Assembly (NCBI GenBank): GCA_947631255.1
Contig: CANRKT010000041.1
Location: 1 to 32,806, forward strand
DNA: 32,806 bases
Direction: 5' to 3'
Source of the DNA: an uncultured Enterobacteriaceae bacterium
Lineage (GTDB): Bacteria; Pseudomonadota; Gammaproteobacteria; Enterobacterales; Enterobacteriaceae
A model generated the notes under the pieces. That model was not told the origin of the DNA, made no database searches, and was given only the letters and a program-made list of their open reading frames with translations. Both the position numbers and the translations under genes were made by a program. The first letter of the stretch is position 1. Each line of letters begins with the position of its first letter. Of the stretch, positions 19,541 to 28,170 are shown piece by piece.

Positions 19541-21144
19541 TAGCGATAATTAAATAGTGGGGTGATCACGGCATCTTCCATCAGCGAATGAAACAGGGCT
19601 TTCAGGTCGTCTATTCGCTGTAATTCACTGACTGAAGACTGAATGTTATCGAGACGGGTTTGCAGGTTTGCGTACTGACCGGGATTAAATAAAGCGGGCC
19701 AGAGCTTATCTACCCGCAGCCATTGCTCGAGGGTATATTCCGGCTCCTCACCAATCAGTCTGTCACCCATAATCAAATCTGCGTCTTGCAGTCTCTGGCA
19801 GTCACTCCAGTTTTTCGCATCATGAAAGATGATTTTCAGTTCACAGCCCCGTGTGGCGAGATGCTGTTTTAGCTGCTGAGCCATAGCATGTAGTTCTACT
19901 GGCAGGTTATAAATGAGCGTCAGTGTTTTCGGGAGCTCAGTTGCTTCTTGTTGCTCCCACTCAGGTGTCTGCCAGCCGGGTAGCATGCCGGTATTCGGAG
20001 TAATTAAGGTGCTATCGAGTGGTAATGTGGCGACCATCTCAGGCTCACGTACCATTTGCATGAGTGTTCTGGCTTGTGCCAGCGTCAGTTTTCCATGCTG
20101 CTTAATGGCCAGATAGCAAAAACCCAAGCTGATTTTTGTGGTTATCGGACGTAAGTCCGTCAGCTGTTCTTGCTCGCCAATGGCGATTTGTACCGGGTGC
20201 AGACACCCGGTCCTGGCGGAATCATTAAACAGTTGCGGTGTTATCCAGAGCTCCACCGCTTGCAGTAGCGGATGGCGCAAATGGTAGTATTCGAAGCTCT
20301 CCAGCCTGACCAGATTATCTTTAAAACTGACAAGACGAAAAGGGCCACATCCCACATCAGAATGCCGGGGATGTGCAATACGACTACAGTAACTGGCAAG
20401 GCGGTGCGCCAGCCAGTAATCTGGCCTGGAGAGCATAAAACGCAGACATCCGGCATGAGGGAGTTCAATCACTTTGACACTGGCAAATAGCGATTTTAAC
20501 TCTACCAGTTGCAGCAGATGCTGGAGCTGTTGCTGCAACTGGGCGGTATTCAGTGGCTCACTATTATGCCAGTAAAGCGTTGGATGAATAAAAAAATCCC
20601 AGCATAAGCCATCATCAGAAATATGCCAGTGATGGGCTAAATCTGGCTGTGGAAGGGCATGTTCACGAGTAAAGCGCGTTAAACCAGAAAATATCTGCCG
20701 GCTCAGATTCTGTTCAGCGCGTCCGGCTAAAAAACCCGGTTCAATCGGCTCCAGCGGTCTGTAGTAGGGGATCCTCAGAGTGGGCACGTTATTTTGCCAC
20801 TGACCACCGAGAAAAGGCTGGAGCAGATGACGAAGCTGATCCGGGGCTATCTTCGCCAGATCCAGCGCATTCTGGTGCAGACCTTTATTCAGCAGCTGCT
20901 CCATCAACTCTGTACGTACATTCTCTGGAGTACGCATAAAAATCAGCTGGCCACGCTTGCCTCTGCCTGATTGTGCCTGCCATTGTAACCAGCCTAAATC
21001 GCTAAGCTGACCCAGCAGAGTGCGTATATGACGTTCACTACAGAAGCAGCGCTCTGCTAATTCAGCAACGGTCACCTGTTGCCGTTCTCCGGCAGAGGGG
21101 TGCCACAGCCGCTGAAACTGATTGAGTTTATTAAGAATGCGCAT
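19441..21144 (-). CDS. ybaE: SgrR-family transcriptional regulator YbaE
   Basis: A 567-residue protein (E. coli YbaE 566) with an N-terminal winged-helix DNA-binding domain (about 1-110; VAELAERCFCSERHIRTLLGQLSDLGWL) joined to a large domain resembling solute-binding proteins of the oligopeptide family (about 150-480; YRPLEPIEPGFLAGRAEQNLSRQIF). This is the SgrR architecture, in which the SBP-like part senses a small ligand in the cytoplasm. There is no signal peptide. The ligand and target genes of YbaE are unknown. It is divergent from cof, with starts 94 bases apart, and could control it or itself. The ribosome site is weak (GGA about ten bases before the ATG). Confidence 0.9.
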   Translation of the reverse strand: MRILNKLNQFQRLWHPSAGERQQVTVAELAERCFCSERHIRTLLGQLSDLGWLQWQAQSGRGKRGQLIFMRTPENVRTELMEQLLNKGLHQNALDLAKIAPDQLRHLLQPFLGGQWQNNVPTLRIPYYRPLEPIEPGFLAGRAEQNLSRQIFSGLTRFTREHALPQPDLAHHWHISDDGLCWDFFIHPTLYWHNSEPLNTAQLQQQLQHLLQLVELKSLFASVKVIELPHAGCLRFMLSRPDYWLAHRLASYCSRIAHPRHSDVGCGPFRLVSFKDNLVRLESFEYYHLRHPLLQAVELWITPQLFNDSARTGCLHPVQIAIGEQEQLTDLRPITTKISLGFCYLAIKQHGKLTLAQARTLMQMVREPEMVATLPLDSTLITPNTGMLPGWQTPEWEQQEATELPKTLTLIYNLPVELHAMAQQLKQHLATRGCELKIIFHDAKNWSDCQRLQDADLIMGDRLIGEEPEYTLEQWLRVDKLWPALFNPGQYANLQTRLDNIQSSVSELQRIDDLKALFHSLMEDAVITPLFNYRYQISAPPGVCGVKLNTWGWFDFADVWLPPPGSV

Positions 21145-21238
21145 AAGAAATCCGGAACATTTTTTTCTAAGTATTCACTATTAGTTCCGTATATACCAGG
21201 CGATACTTTTTATGTCACTTCCTCACTCTGGAGTAAAC

Positions 21239-22063
21239 ATGGTTCGTTTGGCTGCATTTGATATGGATGGCACACTTCTGATGCCCAATCATCATCTTGG
21301 TGATGAGACCCTTACTGCCCTGGAGCGTCTGCGTGATGAGCGTCAGGTGACTCTGGTCTTTGCTACCGGGCGCCATGTACTCGAGATGCGGCATGTGCTC
21401 GATGCCTTTAATCTGGATGCGTATCTGATCACCGGAAATGGCACCCGTATTCATAGCCACGATGGGAGGCTAATGCACGGAAGTGACCTTCCTGCTGAGG
21501 TCGCAGAACGTGTTATCCACCGTGAATGGAATACTTCAGCAAGCATGCATGTTTTTAATGACCGGGGCTGGTTTACCGAGCAAGTGACGCCTGAGTTACT
21601 GGCAGCCCATGTCTTTAGTGGCTTTAAGCCTCTAGATATCGACTTACGTAGCATTCCGCTCAATGAAGTCACCAAAATTGTGTTCTGTGATACTTATGAA
21701 AACCTGTGTGATTTATCTGTTGAACTGGCGGCGGTAGTGGGGGATAGCGCCACGCTCTGTTTCTCGGCGGCCGAATGCCTTGAAGTGCTGCCTCTGGGCG
21801 CGAATAAAGGCTCTGCTTTGGATATGCTCAGTAGTCATCTTGATATCAAAATGCAGGAATGTATGGCATTTGGTGATGCCATGAATGACCGGGAAATGCT
21901 TTCCTCAGTTGGGAGGGGCCTGATTATGGGCAATGCCATGCCACAACTGAAAATTGATTTACCCCATCTTCCTGTTATCGGCCATTGTGCTGATCAGGCG
22001 GTGGCGCAGTATTTAACCTCTTGGCTGGACACATCACATCTCACCGATTCCCCAGAATATTGA
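21239..22063 (+). CDS. cof: HAD-family phosphatase Cof (HMP-PP phosphatase)
   Basis: Cof is a haloacid-dehalogenase-superfamily hydrolase of the Cof/type IIB group that removes phosphate from HMP pyrophosphate and other small phosphoesters. The 274 residues begin [14 protein letters not shown], where Asp8 and Asp10 are the nucleophile and acid/base. Motif II is TGNGT, motif III includes the Lys of NKGSA, and motif IV is [10 protein letters not shown]. The frame opens at 21212, but GGAG six bases before the ATG at 21239, together with the family N-terminus, decides the start. It is divergent from ybaE. A terminator follows 12 bases after the stop. Confidence 0.94.
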   Translation: MVRLAAFDMDGTLLMPNHHLGDETLTALERLRDERQVTLVFATGRHVLEMRHVLDAFNLDAYLITGNGTRIHSHDGRLMHGSDLPAEVAERVIHREWNTSASMHVFNDRGWFTEQVTPELLAAHVFSGFKPLDIDLRSIPLNEVTKIVFCDTYENLCDLSVELAAVVGDSATLCFSAAECLEVLPLGANKGSALDMLSSHLDIKMQECMAFGDAMNDREMLSSVGRGLIMGNAMPQLKIDLPHLPVIGHCADQAVAQYLTSWLDTSHLTDSPEY

Positions 22064-22074
22064 GACCTTCCAGC

Positions 22075-22099
22075 ACCGGGCTAAATTGCCCGGTTTTTT
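22075..22099 (+). terminator. Terminator of cof
   Basis: ACCGGGC (22075-22081) pairs with GCCCGGT (22088-22094) around a six-base loop, and six T residues follow. Confidence 0.88.
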
Positions 22100-22260
22100 C
22101 TGCCCTTACTTGTCACATTATAGCCGTCTGGTTCTTCCCTGAGAATTACCTGTAGTGGTTCACCGGAGCCTGTACATAAATTTGTGTAATTAGCTCTGGC
22201 AAGCTTTTTAATCACCCCGGCAAGTGGGGCAGCGGGAGTCATATGTTGTTTAACCCGCAT
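22081..22260 (-). CDS. Unrecognised small ORF downstream of ccdA
   Basis: A 59-codon frame begins with ATG at 22260 and ends TAG at 22081, inside the cof terminator on the opposite strand. I do not recognise the protein, but it is not obviously random: it begins MRVKQHMTPAAPLAGVIKK and contains the segment GEPLQVILREEPDGYNV. The frame stays open upstream of the ATG as far as the end of ccdA. An alternative ATG lies at 22242. No convincing ribosome site is seen; only GAG five bases upstream. Codon choice includes several rare ones (AGA, AGG, CTA, ACA), unlike the neighbours. It may be a small accessory gene of ccdA, a gene remnant, or chance. Confidence 0.28.
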   Translation of the reverse strand: MRVKQHMTPAAPLAGVIKKLARANYTNLCTGSGEPLQVILREEPDGYNVTSKGRKNRAI

Positions 22261-22277
22261 CGGATCTCGGCGGCTGA

Positions 22278-22296
22278 GCCGGGCATCAAGCCCGGC
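22278..22296. terminator. GC-rich hairpin after ccdA
   Basis: A perfect 7-base stem, GCCGGGC (22278-22284) and GCCCGGC (22290-22296), with a five-base loop lies 15 bases past the ccdA stop. No U-run follows on the minus strand, so it may be an mRNA 3' end stabiliser or a pausing hairpin rather than a true factor-independent terminator. Confidence 0.5.
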
Positions 22297-22310
22297 GAGA
22301 GAGGGGTAAT

Positions 22311-23372
22311 TTATGCCTGAGGAGGGGCAGTCAACAGCGCATTAAGTTTATCCTGCCAAGGGTGCAGACCACCGATATTCTCTTCAACCCACTGTAGATT
22401 GTAGTAGGTATCCAGATAACGTTCACCGCTGTCACAGAGCAGAGTAACAATAGAACCACTTTGTCCATTCGCGTGCATTTTAGCGGCGAGCTGAAGTACG
22501 CCCCACATATTGGTTCCGGTAGATGCACCGACTTTACGTCCCAGTAAGGTTTCCAGCCACTGCATCGTTGCGACACTGGCGCCATCCGGAACACGCATCA
22601 TGTCATCAATCACATCTGGGATGAAAGAAGGCTCGCAGCGTGGCCGGCCAATACCTTCTATTTTGCTGCCAGTTGGGCTGGTAAGTCTGCAGTCACGTTG
22701 CTGCCAGTAGTCCATAAATACGGAGTTTTGTGGGTCAACCACCAGTAATTTAGTTTTATACCCCTGATAACGGATATAGCGACCAAGGGTCGCAGAACTA
22801 CCGCCTGTACCGGCGCTCATGACGATATAGTCCGGGATCGGGTGTGACTCATGCGTCATCTGACGAAAAATACTGTCAGCAATATTATTATTACCTCGCC
22901 AGTCCGTGGCTCGTTCGGCGTAGGTAAACTGATCCATATAATGTCCGTTCAGCTCACGCGCGAGTTTTTCTGAAGCGGCATAGATCTCCGCGGGATGATC
23001 AACAAAATGACACTGACCGCCATAGAAGGTGATTTGTTCTATTTTTCGTCTGGCAGTGCAGGCTGGCATCACGGCAATAAACGGCAAGCCCAACAGGCGA
23101 GCAAAATAGGCTTCTGATACCGCGGTTGAGCCTGAAGAGGCTTCAATAATCGTGGTACCTTCTTTTATCCAGCCATTACACAGGCCGTATAAGAATAAAG
23201 AGCGTGCCAGGCGATGTTTCAGACTACCGGTTGGATGGGTACTTTCGTCTTTTAAATAAAGCTGAATTCCCGGAAAAGCCGGTAAAGTGAAACGAATTAA
23301 ATGGGTATCTGCCGAACGTTGATAATCGGCATTAATTTCACTGATCGCGTTGTTAACCCAAGCGTTGGTCAT
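22311..23372 (-). CDS. ccdA: PLP-dependent cysteine desulfhydrase (CcdA type)
   Basis: A 353-residue fold type II PLP enzyme of the cysteine synthase/CBS family. The PLP lysine is probably Lys52 in [19 protein letters not shown] (about 99-106) forms the substrate-binding loop, [15 protein letters not shown] the phosphate-binding glycine loop, and VGASTGTN lies near the C-terminus. It is not CysK or CysM: the catalytic block differs (SLKHR where synthases have N/S-x-KDR) and the protein is longer. In Pantoea a gene of this family next to a ybaO/decR homologue encodes a cysteine-inducible cysteine desulfhydrase giving cysteine resistance. The same divergent arrangement is seen here, so this function is inferred. 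E. coli lacks the gene at this position. A role in making a thiol compound cannot be excluded. Confidence 0.82.
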   Translation of the reverse strand: MTNAWVNNAISEINADYQRSADTHLIRFTLPAFPGIQLYLKDESTHPTGSLKHRLARSLFLYGLCNGWIKEGTTIIEASSGSTAVSEAYFARLLGLPFIAVMPACTARRKIEQITFYGGQCHFVDHPAEIYAASEKLARELNGHYMDQFTYAERATDWRGNNNIADSIFRQMTHESHPIPDYIVMSAGTGGSSATLGRYIRYQGYKTKLLVVDPQNSVFMDYWQQRDCRLTSPTGSKIEGIGRPRCEPSFIPDVIDDMMRVPDGASVATMQWLETLLGRKVGASTGTNMWGVLQLAAKMHANGQSGSIVTLLCDSGERYLDTYYNLQWVEENIGGLHPWQDKLNALLTAPPQA

Positions 23373-23460
23373 AGCGGATTCTCTTTTATCAATTTGTGCG
23401 TAGAATAACGTAAAGTAAAGATAAAAAAGTTGCTAATATTCCTTCAAGTAGCTTTCATTG

Positions 23461-23475
23461 TAGAAAATTATTCTC
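23461..23475. promoter_or_regulatory. Lrp-type operator in the ccdA-ccdR gap
   Basis: TAGAAAATTATTCTC fits the E. coli Lrp consensus YAGHAWATTWTDCTR at 14 of 15 positions. Its centre lies about 20 bases before the ccdR start. Since CcdR is itself an Lrp-family protein, autoregulation, shared control of ccdA, or binding by Lrp are all possible. Confidence 0.55.
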
Positions 23476-23487
23476 TTTGGGTAGGGT

Positions 23488-23946
23488 ATGATAGATAAAA
23501 TAGATCGTCAGCTGCTAGCGCTTCTACAAGACAACTGCACGCTCTCTTTGCAGACCCTGGCCGATGCCGTTAATCTGACCACCACGCCTTGCTGGAAACG
23601 CTTAAAACGCCTGGAAGATGAGGGCTTTATTCGCGACAAAGTCGCCTTGCTGGATCCCGAAAAACTTGGATTAGGCCTGACTGCCTTTGTACTGATTAAA
23701 ACCCAGCATCACAGCCGCGAATGGTACAGCCAGTTTGTTTCTGTGGTTCAAGCTATGCCTGAGGTTTTAGGATTTTGGCGTATGGCCGGAGAGTATGACT
23801 ACTTGATGCAGGTTCAGGTGGCTGATATGAAGCGTTATGATGAGTTTTATAAACGGCTCGTTAATGGCATACCAGGACTCAGTGATGTGACGTCGAGTTT
23901 TGCGATGGAACAGATAAAATACACCACAGCATTACCTCTTGCGTAA
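23488..23946 (+). CDS. decR: Lrp/AsnC-family regulator, cysteine-responsive (DecR/CcdR, YbaO)
   Basis: A 152-residue Lrp/AsnC-family regulator, orthologous to E. coli YbaO (DecR), which activates the cysteine-degrading yhaOM operon in response to cysteine, and to Pantoea CcdR. The N-terminal helix-turn-helix (about 1-60; [20 protein letters not shown] and [20 protein letters not shown]) is followed by the RAM ligand-binding domain (about 65-145; [27 protein letters not shown]). It is divergent from ccdA, with an Lrp-type site directly before the gene. The likely role is cysteine-dependent activation of ccdA. mdlAB follows on the same strand after about 80 bases. Confidence 0.92.
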   Translation: MIDKIDRQLLALLQDNCTLSLQTLADAVNLTTTPCWKRLKRLEDEGFIRDKVALLDPEKLGLGLTAFVLIKTQHHSREWYSQFVSVVQAMPEVLGFWRMAGEYDYLMQVQVADMKRYDEFYKRLVNGIPGLSDVTSSFAMEQIKYTTALPLA

Positions 23947-24025
23947 TGCGCTAACACTCAATGAATGCTAAATGACCTTCAAGCAGCGCCAGGGCCCGGC
24001 TGCTGCAACTCAGGATGTAAATTTC

Positions 24026-25804
24026 GTGCGATTATTTGTTCAATTAAGTTGGTATTTTACTCGCGAGTGGCGACGCTATCTCGGAGCAGTATCATTATTG
24101 ATAATCATTGCTGTGCTGCAGTTGTTCCCACCTAAACTGGTGGGCGTGATCATTGACGGTGTTCATCAGCAAACCCTGACATCGTCAGAAGTTCTGATGT
24201 GGATTGGCGTTATCCTGGCGATTGCTGTTAGCGTTTATCTGCTGCGCTATGTCTGGCGTGTCCTGCTGTTTGGGGCGTCTTATCAGCTAGCGATTGAGCT
24301 ACGCGAAGATTATTACCAGAAACTGAGCCGCCATCATCCTGAGTTCTATCAGCGTTACCGTACCGGAGATTTAATCGCACGAGCCACCAATGATGTGGAC
24401 AGAGTGGTATTTGCGGCAGGGGAGGGGGTACTGACGCTGGTTGATTCCCTGGTGATGGGGCTGGCGGTCTTGATTGTTATGTCCACCCAAATAAGTTTAC
24501 CGCTGACGTTGTTGGCCTTATTACCGATGCCAGTCATGGCGTTAGCGATCAAACGTGACGGGACTCGGTTACATGAGCGTTTTAAGGTTGCTCAGGCTGC
24601 TTTTTCAGTACTCAATAACCGCACTCAGGAAAGCATGACCAGCATCCGGATGATCAAGGCATTCGGACTGGAAGACAGACAATCGTCATTATTTTCAGAA
24701 GAAGCCGAGGATGCGGGGGAAAAAAATATGCGCGTGGCGCGTGTTGATGCCCGTTTTAATCCGACCATCTATGTGGCTATCGGGGTCGCCAATTTCCTGG
24801 CAATCGGCGGTGGCAGCTGGATGGTGGTTGAAGGGCTGTTAACCCTTGGGCAGCTAACCAGTTTTATGATGTATCTCGGGCTAATGATTTGGCCGATGCT
24901 GGCGCTGGCGTGGATGTTTAATATCGTTGAACGCGGTAGCGCAGCTTACAGCCGTATTCGTTCCCTGCTTGATGAAAAATCTCAGGTGATTGATGGCACC
25001 CAGCCCGTTCCTGCCGGGCGTGCCAGTCTTGATGTTACCGTCAATCGTTTTTGTTACCCACAAACGGAGCAAACGGTGCTGGAGAAGGTTTCCTTGAGTC
25101 TGAAACCCGGTGAAATGCTTGGGCTATGCGGGCCGACGGGAAGCGGGAAAAGTACCTTACTGGCCTTAATTCAGCGCCACTTCGATGTGAACGAGGGTGA
25201 AATACGCTACCACGGCATTTCCCTGAAACAACTGACTCTGGACAGCTGGCGCAGTCGGCTGGCGGTAGTTAATCAGACCCCTTTCCTTTTTTCTGACACT
25301 GTTGCCAATAATATTGCCTTGGGTCATCCAACCGCCAGCCAGCAACAAATAGAAGAGGCGGCGCGGTTGGCCTGTATCCATGACGATATCTTGCGTCTGC
25401 CTCAAGGTTATGAGACGGAGGTCGGAGAGCGTGGCGTTATGCTATCGGGTGGTCAGAAACAACGGTTATCTATTGCTCGTGCGCTATTGCTGAATGCGGA
25501 GATTTTGATCCTCGACGATGCGCTTTCCGCTGTTGACGGTCGTACTGAACACGATATTCTTGCTAATTTGCGCCAGTGGGGAGAGCAACGCACGGTAATT
25601 ATCAGTGCGCATCGACTTTCAGCTCTGACCGAAGCCAGTGAAGTTCTGGTGTTGCAGCATGGCAACGTCAGCCAGCGCGGCACCCATGATGAATTAGTCG
25701 CAGAAACTGGCTGGTATCGCGACATGTACCGCTATCAGCAGTTGGAAGCGGCGCTGGATGATTATCAGCAGCCAGCCAGAAATCAGGGAGATAGCAATGC
25801 GTAA
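24026..25804 (+). CDS. mdlA: Multidrug-type ABC exporter half-transporter MdlA
   Basis: MdlA is an ABC exporter half with about six transmembrane helices (first about 300 residues) and a C-terminal nucleotide-binding domain; it is expected to pair with MdlB. Visible motifs are Walker [13 protein letters not shown] signature LSGGQKQ, Walker B ILILDD and the H-loop ISAHRLS. The residue after the Walker B Asp is Asp, not the catalytic Glu, so this ATP site is predicted to be degenerate. The frame opens at an ATG at 23972, but that has no ribosome site. The GTG at 24026 follows AGGATG at good spacing and gives 592 residues starting at the E. coli N-terminus (MRLF type; 590 residues), so it is preferred. 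The substrate is unknown. Confidence 0.93.
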   Translation: MRLFVQLSWYFTREWRRYLGAVSLLIIIAVLQLFPPKLVGVIIDGVHQQTLTSSEVLMWIGVILAIAVSVYLLRYVWRVLLFGASYQLAIELREDYYQKLSRHHPEFYQRYRTGDLIARATNDVDRVVFAAGEGVLTLVDSLVMGLAVLIVMSTQISLPLTLLALLPMPVMALAIKRDGTRLHERFKVAQAAFSVLNNRTQESMTSIRMIKAFGLEDRQSSLFSEEAEDAGEKNMRVARVDARFNPTIYVAIGVANFLAIGGGSWMVVEGLLTLGQLTSFMMYLGLMIWPMLALAWMFNIVERGSAAYSRIRSLLDEKSQVIDGTQPVPAGRASLDVTVNRFCYPQTEQTVLEKVSLSLKPGEMLGLCGPTGSGKSTLLALIQRHFDVNEGEIRYHGISLKQLTLDSWRSRLAVVNQTPFLFSDTVANNIALGHPTASQQQIEEAARLACIHDDILRLPQGYETEVGERGVMLSGGQKQRLSIARALLLNAEILILDDALSAVDGRTEHDILANLRQWGEQRTVIISAHRLSALTEASEVLVLQHGNVSQRGTHDELVAETGWYRDMYRYQQLEAALDDYQQPARNQGDSNA

Positions 25805-27569
25805 GCAACAATGGCCAACGATTAAACGGCTCCTTGCCTATGGCCTGCCCTGGCGTAAACCCCTGTCCGGGGCGATGATTATCATGTGGATTGCTGCCGC
25901 AGCAGAAGTTACAGGTCCGGTTTTGGTCAGCTATTTTATTGATAATCTTGTGGCACAGAACAGTTTGCCACTGGGCCTGGTGGGCGGGCTGGCAACGGCA
26001 TACTTGATGTTAGTCTTTCTGGCAGCGTTACTGAATTACTACCAGGCTTTGCTCTTCAATACCGCAGCCGTCGGTGTGGTACAGAAACTGCGTAGTGATG
26101 TGATGGATGCAGCGCTTCGCCAGCCGTTGAGTGCCTTTGATACTCAACCTGTCGGCCAAATTATCTCGCGTATTACCAATGATACTGAAGTGATACGTGA
26201 TCTCTATATCACGGTTGTTGCCACTGTTTTACGCAGTGCAGCACTGATAAGCGCGATGCTGGTGGCGATGTTCAGTCTTGACTGGCGTATGGCATTAGTC
26301 GCCATCACTATGTTCCCGGCAGTATTTACGGTCATGTTTATTTATCAGCGTTATAGCACGCCGATTGTGCGTCAGGTTCGTGGTTATCTGGCGGATATAA
26401 ACAATGGTTTTAATGAAATTATCAATGGCATGGCGATTATTCAGCAGTTTCGCCAGCAGGCCCGTTTTGGTGAGCGTATGGGACAGTCAAGTCGCTCACA
26501 CTATCTGGCGCGTATGCAAACCTTACGACTGGATGGCTGGTTACTCCGACCACTGTTAAGCCTGTTTGCGGCCATGATCCTCTGTGGCCTGCTACTGCTA
26601 TTTGGTTTTAGCAAACCGGGCATGATTGAAGTCGGGGTGCTGTATGCGTTTATTAACTTCCTGAGCCGATTAAACGAACCTTTAATTGAACTGACTACCC
26701 AGCAGTCAATCCTGCAGCAGGCTGTGGTAGCTGGAGAGCGGGTATTCGAGTTAATGGATGGAAAACGTCAGGACTACGGGATCGATAATCATCCTCTGGA
26801 AAGCGGTAATATCTCGATAAATCATCTTTCTTTTGCTTATCGAGGTGATAATAAAGTGCTGGATGATATCAGTATCGAGATCCCTTCTGGGAGTTTTGTG
26901 GCGTTAGTGGGACATACCGGGAGTGGTAAAAGTACTCTGGCGAATTTGCTGATGGGTTATTACCCATTAACAGCCGGAGAAATTTATCTTGATGGGCGAG
27001 AACTCAGCAGCCTCAGCCACCATGCGCTCCGCAGCGGTATCGCCATGGTACAACAAGATCCGGTAGTCACGGCGGACTCGTTCTTTGTGAATGTCACTCT
27101 GGGGCGGGATATCAGCGAAAGTCAGGTCTGGCAGGCACTGGAAACCGTGAAGATGGCCGATTTTGCGCGTGCGCTACCTGAGGGTATTCATACCCGGCTA
27201 GGTGAACAGGGGAATAATCTCTCCGTCGGACAAAAACAATTACTGGCACTGGCTCGGGTATTGGTGGATGTGCCACGTATTCTGATCCTGGATGAAGCAA
27301 CCGCCAATATCGATTCAGGAACTGAACAGGCTATTCAGCAAGTTCTGGCCGTGGTGCGGAAAAAAACCACACTGATCGTGATTGCTCATCGCCTTTCGAC
27401 GATCATCGATGCAGATACTATTTTGGTGCTTCATCGTGGTCAGGCTGTTGAACGTGGAACACATAGCCAGTTACTGGCTCTGCAGGGTCGCTACTGGCAG
27501 ATGTACCAGCTTCAGTTAGCGGGTGAGGCATTGGTTGCCACTATTCAGGAAGAAACGGCCCTGGCTTGA
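25797..27569 (+). CDS. mdlB: Multidrug-type ABC exporter half-transporter MdlB
   Basis: MdlB is the second half of the MdlAB exporter: a membrane domain of six helices in the first 300 residues and a nucleotide-binding domain with Walker [13 protein letters not shown] signature LSVGQKQ, Walker B ILILDEAT with the catalytic Glu, and H-loop IAHRLST. The signature has Val where MdlA has Gly, so the pair shows the classic asymmetry of heterodimeric exporters. The ATG at 25797 overlaps the end of mdlA by eight bases and follows GGGAG; an earlier frame opening at 25758 lies wholly inside mdlA. The length of 590 is close to E. coli (593). The substrate is not established. Confidence 0.94.
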   Translation: MRKQQWPTIKRLLAYGLPWRKPLSGAMIIMWIAAAAEVTGPVLVSYFIDNLVAQNSLPLGLVGGLATAYLMLVFLAALLNYYQALLFNTAAVGVVQKLRSDVMDAALRQPLSAFDTQPVGQIISRITNDTEVIRDLYITVVATVLRSAALISAMLVAMFSLDWRMALVAITMFPAVFTVMFIYQRYSTPIVRQVRGYLADINNGFNEIINGMAIIQQFRQQARFGERMGQSSRSHYLARMQTLRLDGWLLRPLLSLFAAMILCGLLLLFGFSKPGMIEVGVLYAFINFLSRLNEPLIELTTQQSILQQAVVAGERVFELMDGKRQDYGIDNHPLESGNISINHLSFAYRGDNKVLDDISIEIPSGSFVALVGHTGSGKSTLANLLMGYYPLTAGEIYLDGRELSSLSHHALRSGIAMVQQDPVVTADSFFVNVTLGRDISESQVWQALETVKMADFARALPEGIHTRLGEQGNNLSVGQKQLLALARVLVDVPRILILDEATANIDSGTEQAIQQVLAVVRKKTTLIVIAHRLSTIIDADTILVLHRGQAVERGTHSQLLALQGRYWQMYQLQLAGEALVATIQEETALA

Positions 27570-27620
27570 TAGCAAAGTCGTCCTGTTCTTAAGGTTATGC
27601 ACCGGGCTGGTTATCAGATA

Positions 27621-27654
27621 ACGCATCATTGCACTTCAATGGTGCGTTTTTTTT
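27621..27654 (+). terminator. Terminator of mdlAB
   Basis: ACGCATCATTG (27621-27631) pairs with CAATGGTGCGT (27637-27647) with one G-T wobble. The loop is five bases and eight T residues follow. It overlaps the NtrC-like site of glnK. Confidence 0.88.
27630..27646. promoter_or_regulatory. NtrC-like enhancer site for glnK-amtB
   Basis: TGCACTTCAATGGTGCG resembles the NtrC dyad (TGCAC ... GGTGCA). Its centre is about 128 bases upstream of the predicted sigma54 transcription start, the usual range for an NtrC enhancer. The sequence is also the terminator hairpin of mdlAB. Confidence 0.6.
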
Positions 27655-27738
27655 AGCCCGCCCCCCAGTCTTATCCATAACTCCTCTTCTGCGCTTTATG
27701 TCCTCTATTTCCACCACAAAAAAACAGTTGCTGAATTA

Positions 27739-27755
27739 TTGGCACGAGGCTTGCT
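27739..27755 (+). promoter_or_regulatory. Sigma54 (RpoN) promoter of glnK-amtB
   Basis: TTGGCAC-GAGGC-TTGCT: the -24 GG (27741-27742) and -12 GC (27753-27754) elements have the required spacing and match the RpoN consensus perfectly. The predicted start is near 27766, about 40 bases before the glnK ATG. Confidence 0.93.
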
Positions 27756-27804
27756 TTTAATAATTCCATACAGGTAATGACCTGAGCTCAAGAGGAGAGG
27801 AACA

Positions 27805-28143
27805 ATGAAGCTGGTTACTGTGGTTATCAAACCATTCAAACTCGAAGATGTACGTGAAGCGCTCTCTTTAATCGGCATTCAAGGGCTAACTGTAACTGAA
27901 GTTAAAGGCTTTGGACGTCAGAAGGGACATGCAGAGCTGTACCGTGGGGCTGAATATAATGTCAATTTTCTGCCTAAAGTGAAGATTGAAGTGGCTATTG
28001 CTGATGAACAACTCGATGAAATAATTGATGTAATGAGTAAGTCAGCCTGGACTGGAAAAATCGGTGACGGCAAGATTTTTGTGACTGAATTACAACGCGC
28101 AATCCGGATTCGTACCGGTGAAACAGATGAAGACGCCCTGTAG
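27805..28143 (+). CDS. glnK: Nitrogen regulatory PII protein GlnK
   Basis: GlnK is a PII signalling protein. Under nitrogen limitation GlnD uridylylates it; when ammonium returns it binds and blocks the AmtB channel. The 112-residue length equals E. coli. The T-loop (about 37-55; GRQKGHAELYRGAEY) carries the modification site Tyr51, and the C-terminal PII signature KIGDGKIFV is present. It is transcribed from the sigma54 promoter and followed after 27 bases by amtB, the conserved pair in bacteria. GAGGAGAGG precedes the ATG. Confidence 0.98.
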   Translation: MKLVTVVIKPFKLEDVREALSLIGIQGLTVTEVKGFGRQKGHAELYRGAEYNVNFLPKVKIEVAIADEQLDEIIDVMSKSAWTGKIGDGKIFVTELQRAIRIRTGETDEDAL

Positions 28144-28170
28144 TTAATTGACCGCAAACGGACGGAAAAC

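Noticed and set aside
22160-22200. Sequence TGTACATAAATTTGTGTAATT resembling an IS256-family terminal inverted repeat
   Set aside because: Only one end is seen, with no transposase remnant, partner repeat or target duplication; the bases also fall inside the open 59-codon frame.
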